This document shows positions 16,506 through 28,500 of a stretch of 64,000 nucleotides of DNA, piece by piece; position 1 is the first letter of the stretch, and every line of letters begins with the position of its first letter. The position numbers were made by a program, and so were the translations under genes. The notes beneath the pieces were generated by a model. It did no database searches. It saw nothing but the letters and a program-made list of their open reading frames with translations, and was not told the origin of the DNA. The stretch comes from Amycolatopsis sp. CA-230715 (lineage in GTDB: Bacteria; Actinomycetota; Actinomycetes; Mycobacteriales; Pseudonocardiaceae), in the NCBI RefSeq assembly GCF_018736145.1, contig NZ_CP059997.1, positions 3,409,501-3,473,500 on the forward strand, read 5' to 3'.

Positions 16506-19500
16506 CTACCGAGGCCGACCACTCTTCGCCAATCCGGTGAGCGCGGCGAACCACCCGGTTCCCAGCGCGCGCACCGTTTCCTCGTCCAGCACCGCGTCCG
16601 GCCACGACCAGTGCGCGAACAGCACCGGGCCGTCCGGCCGGTCCTCGGTCATCGAGTTCACCACGAGGCAGTGCGACACCGGCATCTCGTCGTCGGGGTT
16701 GACGTCCGCGGCCTCGGTTTCCGCGGCGTACGACCAGTCTGTCGCGGGCGGGAAGCCGAACCGGCCCATGTAGTTGAACTCGATCTTCGGCGAGCCCAGC
16801 GCGGCCAGCTCCGGTTTCGTGTCCGGGTTGAGGTGCCGCAACAGCCCCGCGCCGACACCGGCCGACGGCATTCCGGCCAGGTGCGCGGCCACCCGCCGGA
16901 TCGCCGCACCCGCCGCCGGTCCCCCGGCCAGCGCGTCGTCGAGGTCGATTTCGCCGGGATCCAGCAGCACCGGGATGACGCTGGTGAACCAGCCGACGGT
17001 CCGCGAAAGGTCCGCGTGCGCGGCCAGTTCTTCCTCACGGCCGTGGCCTTCGAGGTCCACCAGCACCGCGTTCCCCGTCCCGCCTTCGCGCCACCGCCAC
17101 TCGGCGACCGCCAGCGCGAACGCGGTCAGCAGCACGTCGTTCACGGTGACGCCGAAGGCCGCGGGCACGGTGGTGAGCAGCGGTTCGGTGTGCTCGGTCG
17201 ACAGGGTGAGCCCGATCCCGCGCACGGTCCGCACCACGTCCCGCGCCGGGTCCAGCTCCGCGCGCAGCGGCAGCGGATCGCCGCCGGAAAGCGCGGCGCG
17301 CCACCACGGCAGTTCGTCGAGGCGCGCCGGTTCCGACGCCCGCGCGACGAGTTCGGAAGACCAGCGCCGGAAGGAAGTACCCACCGGGGCCAGCTCTGGC
17401 GACCTGCCCGCGGCGAGATCGGCCCACGCGGCCGCGAAGTCCGGCAGCAGGATCCGCCACGACACACCGTCGACCACGAGGTGGTGGATCAGCACCAGCA
17501 GGCGGCCCGGCCGGTCGCGCCCGGTGTCGAAGAAGACCGCGGACACCATCCGCCCCGCGTCCGGATCGAGCCGGTCGCGCGCGGAAAGCGCCTGCTCGGC
17601 GATCACCGCACGGAGGTCATCCTCCGTGGACACTGCACAGTGGACTATCCACTCGTCGCTGTCCACGGTCTCCGGCACTTCAAAGGTCCAGTCGCCGTCG
17701 CGCACCAGCCGCGCGCGCAGCATGTCGTGGCGCGCGGCGACCGCGGCGAGCACGGCGCGCGCACCGGCCCAGTCCAGTTCCGCCGGGGTCTGGACCAGCG
17801 CGACCTGGTGGTAGCCGTCGATCGGCCCGCCCTGCTCGCGCAGGGCGTGCATGATCGGGGTCAGCGCCACCGTCCCGGTGCCGTCCGCGGGACTGTGCTG
17901 CGCCGCCGCGCTTTCTTCGGCGATCTCGGCGAGCGCGGCCACGGTCCGGTGCGCGAACACCTGGCGCGGCGTGATCCGCAGGCCCGCCGCGCGGGTCCGG
18001 CTCACCAGTTGCATGGCGACGATGCTGTCGCCGCCCAGCGCGAAGAAGTCGTCGTCGACACCCAGTTCGGCGACACCGAGCACCTCGGAGAACACCGTGG
18101 CGAGCACCCGCTCCCGCTCGGTTTCCGGCGCGCGCCCCGACACGACATCCGAAAAATCGGGCGCGGGCAAGGACTTCCGGTCGAGCTTACCGTTCGCAAG
18201 CACCGGGAACTTCTCGAGCAGCACGAACGCGGCGGGCACCATGTACTCGGGCAGCCGTTCGCCTGCGTGCGCCCGCAGCTCCGCCGGGTCGGGCGCGGTG
18301 CTCTCCGCGGGCACCACGTAGGCGACCAGCCGCTTGACGCCGGGCCGGTCCTCCCTCACCACGACGAGCACCTGGCCCGCCTTCGCGTGCGCGGCCAACG
18401 CGGCTTCCACTTCGGCGAGTTCGATCCGGAAGCCCCGGATCTTGACCTGGTCGTCGGCACGGCCGAGGTAGTCGAGCCTGCCGTCCTCGGTCCACCTGGC
18501 GAGGTCACCGGTCCGGTACACGCGGCCGGGGCCGTAGGGATTCGCCACGAACCGTTCCGCGGTCAACGCGGCCTTTTCCAGGTAGCCGCGGGCGAGACCG
18601 GCACCGGAGAGGTACAGCTCGCCGGTGACCCCGGGCGGCACCGGGCGCAGCGCGGCGTCCAGCACGTAGGCACGCGTGTTCGCCACCGGCCGCCCCACCA
18701 GCGGACGGTCCGTTTCGGACACTCGGGCGACCAGTGCGTCCACAGTGCTTTCCGTTGGCCCGTAAAGGTTGTAGGCCTCCGTCCCGGGCAGCTCGCCCAG
18801 TTGCGACCACAACGCGTCCGGTACCGCTTCGCCGCCGACGCCGACCACCGCGAGCGAGCACTCGCCGTCGCGGATCAGCCCGGCATCGGCCATCTGCGTG
18901 AAGTACGACGGCGTCACCTCGACGAAGTCGATGCGTTCGTCGGATAGGACCCCGGCCAGCAGTTCCGGGTCGCGCCGCGTCTCCTCGTCGACGACGTGCA
19001 GCAGATGCCCGTCGAGCAGCCACAACTGCGGCTGCCACGAAGCGTCGAACGAGAACGACCACGCGTGCGCGACCCGCAGCCGTTCGCGGCCGGTCCGCTC
19101 GACCGCGGGCCGGTACAGGGTTTCGCGGTGGCTGTGGAACAGGTTCACCACGCCGCGGTGACATACCACCACGCCCTTCGGCCGCCCGGTCGAACCCGAC
19201 GTGTAGATCACGTACGCCGGGTGGTCCGGGTGCAGCGGCGCCAGCCGATCGTCGTCGGTGACCGGGATCGCGTCCACATCGGACAGATCGGGTAGCTCGT
19301 CCAGCACGACGACGGGGCGGGAGTCTTCGATCATCGCGCTGGTCCGTTCCGCCGGCTGGTCGGGGTCCAGCGGAAGGTAGGCGGCACCGGCCTTGAGCAC
19401 CGCGAGGATCGCGACCAGGAACTCGGCCGAACGCGGCAGCGAAAGCGCCACCACGGTTTCCGGTCCGGCGCCGAGGCCGATCAGCCGTCGCGCCACCTGG

Positions 19501-22500
19501 TTTGTCCACGCGTCCAGTTCGGCGAAAGTCCACTGTGTCCGTCCGAACGCGAGTGCCGGAGCATCCGGGGCACGGCGCGCCTGCGCTTCGAACAGGGCAG
19601 GCACCGTGGACCGCGGCACGTCTCGTGCGGTGTCGTTCCAGGTTTCGAGCACCTGGCGCCGTTCCACCGCGGACAGCACGTCCACTTCGGACAGTCGGCG
19701 ATCGACGCCGGTGGTCATCGCTTCGAACAGGGTGCGCATCCCGCCGACGATCCGGTCGAGCACCGGTTCGGTGAACAGGTCCGCGCGGTATTCGGCGGTC
19801 AGCCGGAGCCGCTCGCCGGGTTCGACCGCCCACGTGAACGGGTAGTGCGTCGCGTCGTCGTGGTCACGCGGGACGGCGCGCAGTCCGGATCCGGGCCCCG
19901 CATCGGCACCGGGGTAGCTCTCGAACACCACGAGCGTGTCGAACAGTTCACCGATCCCGTGCGCGCGCTGGATGTCCGCGAGGCCGAGGTGCTGGTGCGC
20001 CATCAACTCGGACTGGCGTTCCTGCACCCGGTCCAGCACGGCGCCGAGCGTTTCGGCGGCCCCCGCCTCGACCCGGACCGGAACCGTGTTGATGAACAGC
20101 CCGATCATCGCTTCGACGCCGGGCACCTCGCCCGGCCTGCCCGAGACCGTCGCGCCGAACACCACGTCCTCGCGACCGGTGAGCCGCCCGAGCAGAAGCC
20201 CCCACGCGGCCTGGACCAGGGTGTTCACCGTCAGGCCGCGAGTGCGGGCGAACGCGGTGAGCCGCGCGGTGAGGTCTTCGGGGAGGAACTCGGTGCGCCG
20301 CAGCGGCGCCGCGGCGACCCGGTTCGGGTCCGCGGGCACCAACCGCGCCGGTTCTTCGAACCCTTCCAGTTCGAGTGCCCACGCCGCGCGCGCCGCCTCG
20401 GTGTCCTGTTCGGACAGCCAGCGCAGGTAGTCGCGGAAGCGCACCGGCTCCGCCGCGCTGCCGTCGTACAGCTCGGCGAGTTCCCGCATCAGCTGCGGCA
20501 CGGACCAGCCGTCCATCAGCAGGTGCTGGTGGGACACCGCGAACCGGTACCCGTCGCCGACCCGCGCGAGCAGGAACCGGATCAGCGGTGGCTCCGCGGG
20601 GTCGAACCGTCGGCGCTCCTGGCCGAGCGCGTGCTCCCACGCCTGCTCGTCGGGCAGGGCGACCTCGCGCCACGGCAGCGTGACCGCCTTCGGCACGATC
20701 GACACCGGACGCCCGGATCGCAGGTAGCGGAACCCGGCGCGGAGGTTCGGGTGCCGGTCCAGCAGCGCCGCCGCGGCCTCCTTCAGCCGGGCCCCGTCGA
20801 TGTCGCCTTCGAGGTCGAACGACACCTGGACCGTGTAGACGTCCTCGTCGTCGGTGTCCATCGACGCGTGGAACAGCAGGCCAGCCTGCAGCGGCGTCAC
20901 CGGCAGCGCTGTGCCCTCGACCTCGGTGCGTTCCGCCTCGTCGAGGGTCAGCAGCTCGGCGTCGAGCGAGCCCGCGGTCGTGTCGCGGGTGCCCGCGACC
21001 GCGGCGAGCCCAGCGGCGGTCTTGTGCCGGAAGACGTCGCGCGGGCTCAGCACGAGGCCCTCGGCCCTGGCGCGGGCGACGAGCTGCATGGCCACGATGC
21101 TGTCGCCGCCGAGCGCGAAGAAGTCGTCGTCGACGCCGACCCGCTCGAGCCCGAGCACCCCGGCGACGAGCCCGCACAGGACCTCCTCGCGCGGGGTCCT
21201 CGGCGCCCCGTCCGTGACCAGGCCCGCGTAGTCGGGTTTGGGGAGGGCGGCCCGGTCGAGCTTGCCGTTAGGGGTCAGCGGAAGTGCGTTTAGCGGGCTA
21301 AACGTCGTCGGGACCATGTACTCCGGGAGGGCGGCCGCGGCATGGGTCCGCAGGTCAGCAAGGTCCACGCTCGCGGGTACGGGGTAGGCGACCAGGGCGC
21401 CGTCGTGGGCGAGGACCACGGCTTGGTCGACCTCAGGATGGGAGGTCAGGACGGTTTCGATCTCGCCCAGTTCGATCCGGAAACCCCGGACCTTGACCTG
21501 GTGATCCACCCTGCCCAGGAACTCCAGCACCCCATCGAAGCTCCACCGCGCCAGGTCACCGGTGCGGTAAAGCCGCTCCCCCGGAGTGAACGGATTCGCC
21601 ACGAACCGCTCGGCAGTCAGGCCCGCACGCCCCAGGTAACCGCGTGCGAGTTGCACACCAGCCAGGTACAGCTCGCCCGCGACACCCGGCGGCACCGGAT
21701 TCAGGGCGTGGTCGAGGACGTAGGTCTGGGTGTTCCAGATCGGCCGCCCGATCGGCACCAGCCCCGTCTCATCTCCGGTACATGTCCACGAGGTCACATC
21801 CACCGAAGCCTCGGTCGGACCGTAGAGATTGTGCAAGCTCGCGTCCGGCAGCACCTCGCGGAACCGGGCCGCAACGCCAGCCGAAAGCGCTTCGCCGCTG
21901 CACACCACGCGCCGCAACGAAGTACACGAAGCGGCGGCGGACTCGGCGAGGAAGACCTCCAGCATCGAGGGCACGAAATGCACCATGCCCACCCGTTCCC
22001 GCTGGATCAGCTCCGCCAGGTAGTGCGGATCCTTGTGACCTTCCGGGGAAGCGATCACCAGGGTGGCCCCGACCGTCAACGGCCAGAACAACTCCCACAC
22101 CGACACATCGAAACTCGCCGGGGTCTTCAACAACACCCGATCCCCCGGAGCAAGAGCAAACTCGTCCTGCATCCACGCAAGACGATTCGCCATCCCCGCA
22201 TGCGGCACGACCACACCCTTCGGCCGCCCGGTGGAACCCGACGTATAGATCACATACGCCGCATCACCAGGATCAACCGCCACCGGAACGAACGACATAC
22301 CCCGCGACACTCCCCGTACCTGCTCCACATCATCAACCACCACCGCGGGAGCCGAATCCGCGAGCATGAACTCCACCCGATCCGCGGGCAAACCCGGATC
22401 CACCGGCACATACGCCGCCCCCACCCGCTGAACCGCGAACACCGTCACCAGCAACTCCACCGACCGCGGCAACACCACCCCCACCCGATCACCACGCCCC

Positions 22501-25500
22501 ACACCCAACCCCGACAACCACCCAGCAACCCCGGAAACCCACCCCTCGAACTCCCCGAACGACAACTCCCCACCCTCGAAAACCACCGCCACCGCATCCG
22601 GCTCCACCCGCGACACCGGCAACCCCGAAACCGCAGGACCCCACCGATTCCATTCGACCAGCATCCGCTGACGGTCCACTTCGGACAGCAGATCGATCGA
22701 GCCGATCGGCGCACCGGGGTCGGCGACCACGTCCGTCAGCACGCGCAGCAGCTGCTCCGCGAGCCGTTCGACAGTCCGCGCGTCGAACAGGTCGGTGCTG
22801 TATTCGATGCGGCCGCCGTCGTCGGTGAAGTCGAATTCGAGATCGAACTTCGCGGTCCGCTGCCCCACCGGCTCCGGGCGCGCGCTGATCCCCGGCAGGG
22901 CCAGCCCGTCGCCGGGATCGGCCAGGTAGACCACCATGACCTGGAACAACGGGTGCCTCGCGAGCGAACGCTCGGGGTTCAGCGCTTCCACGAGCCGCTC
23001 GAACGGCACGTCCTGGTGCGAGAACGCGGCGAGGTCGGTGTCGCGGACCCGGGCCAACAGTTCGCCGAACGTCGGGTCGCCGCCGGTGTCGGTCCGCAGC
23101 ACGAGCGTGTTGAGGAAGAACCCGACGAGATCCTCCAGCGCCGCGTCGCCGCGTCCCGAGATCGGGCTGCCGATCGGCACATCGGTCCCCGCGCCGAGCC
23201 GGGTGAGCAGGGTCGCGACGGCGGCGTGCAGCACCATGAACAGGCTCACGTCGTGCTGTCGTGCCAGGTCGCGAAGGCCCTGGCTCAGCTCGGGCGTGAA
23301 CGGGACCGCCACCGACGCGCCCTGGTGGCTTGCTTCGGCTGGCCGTGTCCGGTCGGTCGGCAAGGCCAGCTCGTCGGGCAACCCGGCCAACTCGGCGCGC
23401 CAGAAGTCGAGCTGCCGCGCGAGGTCGTCCCCGAGCGACTCGCGTTGCCAGAGCGCGTAATCCGCGTACTGCACCGGCAGCGGCGCGAACTCCGGCGCCC
23501 GACCGTCCACACGGGACGCATAGGCCGTGGTGAGATCGGCGGACAGGGGCGCGCTCGACCACTCGTCGCCCGCGATGTGGTGCACCAGCAGGAGCACCAC
23601 GTGCTCGTCGCGGGCCGTCTCGAACACGGTGGCGCGGATCGGCAGCTCGCGGTCCAGCGCGAACGCGTGCTCCGCCGCCTGCGCGAGTTTCGCGGGCAGA
23701 ACGTCCTCGGTGACCCGCTCGACCAGGAACGGCACCTCGGGCTCGGGCAGGATCCGCTGGTACGGCTCGCCACCGTCGGCGGGGAACACGGTTCGCAGCG
23801 ATTCGTGGCGGAGGACGAGGTCGTGCACGGCGGCACGCAGCGCGTCCAGGTCGAGCGCGCCGCTCATCCGCCAGGCGAGCGGGATCGTGTAGGTGCTGCT
23901 CGGGCCGTCGACCTGGTCCAGCACCCACAGCCGCCGCTGCGCGAACGACAGCGGCACCCGCTCGGGACGGTCCCGCACGGTCAGCGGAGCCGCGGCCGGG
24001 ACCGCGTCGCCGAGCGCGCTGGCGAGCGCGGCGACCGTCGGGGCGTCGAACACCGCCCGCAACGGCACCTCGATGCCCAGCTCCGCGCGCATCCGGCCGA
24101 CCAGCCGCATGACCAGCAGCGAGTGGCCGCCGAGTGCGAAGAAGTCGTCGTCGATACCGACCCGCTCGACACCGAGCACGTCGGCGAACGCGGCGCAGAG
24201 CCGCGCCTCCCGCTCGGTGCGTGGAGCAGTGCCCGTGGCCTTCTCGGCGTAGTCGGGTTTGGGGAGTGCGGCCCGGTCGAGCTTGCCGTTAGGGGTCAGC
24301 GGAAGTGCGTTTAGCGGGCTAAACGTCGTCGGGACCATGTACTCCGGCAGGAGGCCCGCGGCGTGGGCCCGCAGGTCGTCGAGGTTCACACCCGCGGGTA
24401 CGGGGTAGGCGACCAGGGTGCCCTCGTGTTCGGTGACCACGGCCTGCTCGACCTGCGGGTGTGTGGTCAGGATGGTTTCGATCTCGCCGAGTTCGATCCG
24501 GAAACCCCGGATCTTGACCTGATGGTCCACCCGGCCCAGGAACTCCAGCACACCATCGAACGTCCACCGCGCTAGGTCACCGGTGCGGTAAAGCCGCTCA
24601 CCGGGAGTGAACGGATTCGCGATGAATCGCTCCGCGGTGAGACCCGGCCGCCCGAGGTAGCCCCGCGCCAGTTGAATGCCCGCCAAGTACAGCTCGCCCG
24701 CCACACCGGGCGGGACCGGATTCAACGCCGCATCGAGGACGTAGGTCTGGGTGTTCCAGATCGGCCGCCCGATCGGCACCGTCCCGGTCTCGTCTCCGGT
24801 GCAGGTCCAGGAGGTCACGTCGACCGAGGCCTCGGTCGGGCCGTACAGGTTGTGCAGGCTCGCGCCTGGCAGCACCTCGCGGAACCGGGCCGCTACCGAA
24901 GCCGACAGCGCTTCGCCGCTGCACACCACTTGCCGCAAGCTCGCGCAGCCGACAGTGCTGGGTTCGGCCAGGAAGACCTCCAGCATCGAGGGCACGAAAT
25001 GCACCATGCCCACCCGCTCCCGCTGGATCAGCTCCGCCAGGTAGTGCGGATCCTTGTGACCTTCCGGGGAAGCGATCACCAGGGTGGCCCCGACCGTCAA
25101 CGGCCAGAACAACTCCCACACCGACACATCGAAACTCGCCGGGGTCTTCAACAACACCCGATCCCCCGGAGCAAGAGCAAACTCGTCCTGCATCCACGCA
25201 AGACGATTCGCCATCCCCGCATGCGGCACGACCACACCCTTCGGCCGCCCGGTGGAACCCGACGTATAGATCACATACGCCGCATCACCAGGATCAACCG
25301 CCACCGGAACGAACGACATACCCCGCGACACTCCCCGTACCTGCTCCACATCATCAACCACCACCGCGGGAGCCGAATCCGCGAGCATGAACTCCACCCG
25401 ATCCGCGGGCAAACCCGGATCCACCGGCACATACGCCGCCCCCACCCGCTGAACCGCGAACACCGTCACCAGCAACTCCACCGACCGCGGCAACACCACC

Positions 25501-28500
25501 CCCACCCGATCACCACGCCCCACACCCAACCCCGACAACCACCCAGCAACCCCGGAAACCCACCCCTCGAACTCCCCGAACGACAACTCCCCACCCTCGA
25601 AAACCACCGCCACCGCATCCGGCTCCACCCGCGACACCGGCAACCCCGAAACCGCGGGACCCCACACATTCCACTCGCCGAGTACCTGGGCGGTTTCGGC
25701 TGCGGTCAGCACGTCCAGCTCGCGAACCCGCCGCGACGGCGCCGACGCCACCTGCGCGAGCACGCGTTCGAGCCGGGTCAGCAGCAACGACGCCGTACGC
25801 GAGTCGAACAGGTCGGTGGCGAATTCGAGTGCGAGCCCGATCCGGTCGGTGGACGGCTGGTCGACGACCGTGAAGTGCAGGTCGAACTTCGCCATCCCGG
25901 TGTCCATGCCGAACCACTCGGTCCGCAGCCCGAGCAGCTCGTGATCGGATTCCGGCCGGTGGTGGTAGCCGACCATCACCTGGAACAGCGGGTTCCGCCC
26001 GGCCACCCGCGGCGGGTTCAGCTCCTCGACCACCCGGTCGAACGGCACGTCCTGATGCGAGAACGCGGCGAGGTCGAATTCCTTCACGCGGTCGAGTACC
26101 TCGCCGAACGACGGGTCGCCGCCGAGATCGGTCCGCAGCACGAGCGTGTTGACGAAAAAGCCGACCAGATCGGCGATCTCGGCGTCGCCGCGGCCGGCGA
26201 TCGGCGCGCCGAGCACGATGTCGGTTCCCGCGCCCATCCGGTGCAGCAACGCCGCCACCGAGGCGTGCGCGAGCATGAACATACTGGCACCGGACGAAGT
26301 GGACAGTGCCCGGAGCGCCTTCGCGGTCTCTACTGGCAGTTCGGTTTCGACGCGGCCGCCCCGCCCGCTCGGCCGGGTAGGACGCGAACGGTCGACGGGC
26401 AGGGTCAGCTCGTCGGGTGCACCGGCGAGCCGGTCGCGCCAGAAGGCCAGCTCCTTCGCGACCCGGCTGTCCGCATCGGCGGGATCGCCGAGCAGTTCCG
26501 CCTGCCACAGCGTGTAATCCGCGTACTGCACCGGCAACGGCGCGAACGCGGGCGCACGACCGTCCACACGGGACCGGTAGGCTGCGGTGAGATCGGTCAG
26601 GAACGGCCGGTCGGACCATTCGTCCGTGGTGATGTGGTGCAGCACCACGGCCACCACGAAGTCCTCGGAACCGAGGCGCAGCACCATGGCCCGAATCGGG
26701 ATCTCGGTGTCCAAAGCGAACGGACGCCGCGACAGCTCCTCGATCCGCGACGCCAACTCGGATTCCACAACGGACAGCACCTCGAACGGAACAGCCGCGG
26801 AGTCCAGGATCCGCTGGTACGGCTCACCGCCCCGCGAAGGGAACACCGTGCGCAGCGATTCGTGCCGCGCGACCACGTCGTCCAAAGCGGAATGCAGCGC
26901 GTCGACGTCGAGGGCGCCGCGCAACCGGAAGACCAGCGGGAAGTTGTACGCGATCCCACCGTCGTCGAACTTCGTGAGCAGCAGCAGGCGCTTCTGCGCC
27001 GGGGAAAGCGGAATCCGTTCCGGCCGTGCCCGAGCGGTGACGGCGGGGCGCGCCGGTTCACCGGTGCCCGCCTTCGAAGCGAGCTGGGCGACGGTCGGCG
27101 CGTCGAACAGGTCGCGGATCGCCAGCTCGGTACCGAGTTCCGTGCGGGCCCGGCTGATCAGGCGCGTCGCGAGCAGTGAATGCCCGCCGAGGTCGAAGAA
27201 GTTGTCCTCGACGCCGACCTCACCTAGCCCGAGCACCTCGGCGAACAGCTCGCACAGCTTCTCCTCGGTCTCCGACGACGGCGGCCTGCTCGACGCGAGG
27301 GTCACCGTCGGTTCGGCGTCCGGAAGGGCCCTGACGTCGAGTTTTCCGTTGTCCGTCAACGGAATTTCGTCGATCGGCACGAGCGAACCCGGCACCAGGT
27401 AGTCCGGCAGGCTCTGCTTGAGATCGCTCCGCAACCGCTGGACGAGGGTGTTCGCGGTGCGGGCCGCGGCGGGGTCGTTCGCCTGCTCGACCCCGCGCAC
27501 CGGCCGGTACAACCCGGTCGAAAGCGCGGCCTCGCTCCGGGTGAACACCGCGTCGAAGGCACCCGCCACCGCGGACGGCGTCGTGCGAACGCGGTAACCG
27601 AGGCGCGAACCGAGCGCGTGCACGTCGTGCTGCTCCACCCCCGCGCCGGATTCGGGCGGCTCGGAAGCCAACCGCGCGTCCGGGATTCCCGTCACCCGCA
27701 CCGCGTCCCCGGCCAGCAGGGACTCAAGGTCCTGTCGCCATTCGACGGACGGAACCGCCGAAAGGTCCACAACGGACTCCCGTGACCGGTGGAACACCAC
27801 GTCGTAGCGGTACCGGCTCAGTTCGTTGTGGTGGCGGGCGTGTTTCGTCCTGATCTCCACGCCGACGCCGGGCAGCCGCTCCGCGAGCGCGGTGAAGAAC
27901 TCCGGCGCCAGCAGCAGCTCCTTCTCCAACGCGACCGCGCGGTCCACAGCGGATTCCAGCCGGTCGGCCGGGGTGCCGCGGCCGAGCTGGATCGCGGTGT
28001 GGAAGCGCCGCAGCAGCGCCAGGTTCCGCACATCACCGACGAACAGCGCGCCACCGGGCGCGAGCAGCTCGACCGCGCCGGTCACCACGTCCGCGAGGTA
28101 GTCCGCGCTCGGGAAGTACTGGATCACCGAGTTGATCACGATGGTGTCGAAGAACCCGCGCGGCAGCCCGTCGAGGTCATCCGCCGGGCGGCACCGCAGT
28201 TCCACCTTGGCCGCGAGCGACGGATCCCGTTTCAGCTCTTCGCCGAGCTTCCGAATCACCGGCGCCGCGAAGTCCGTGCCCCAGTACCGCTGCGCGCGCG
28301 GCGCGAGCTGGGACATCAGCAGCCCGGTGCCGACGCCGATCTCCAGCACGTTCACCGGTGACAGCTCGGTGATCCGCTCGACGGTCGCCGCGCGCCACTC
28401 CCGCATGTGCTCGACCGGGATCGGGTCGCCGTCGTAACTGGAATCCCAGCCCGCGAAGTCCTCTTCGAACAGTGCCGTCGGGATCTCGGTGTACTCGTCG

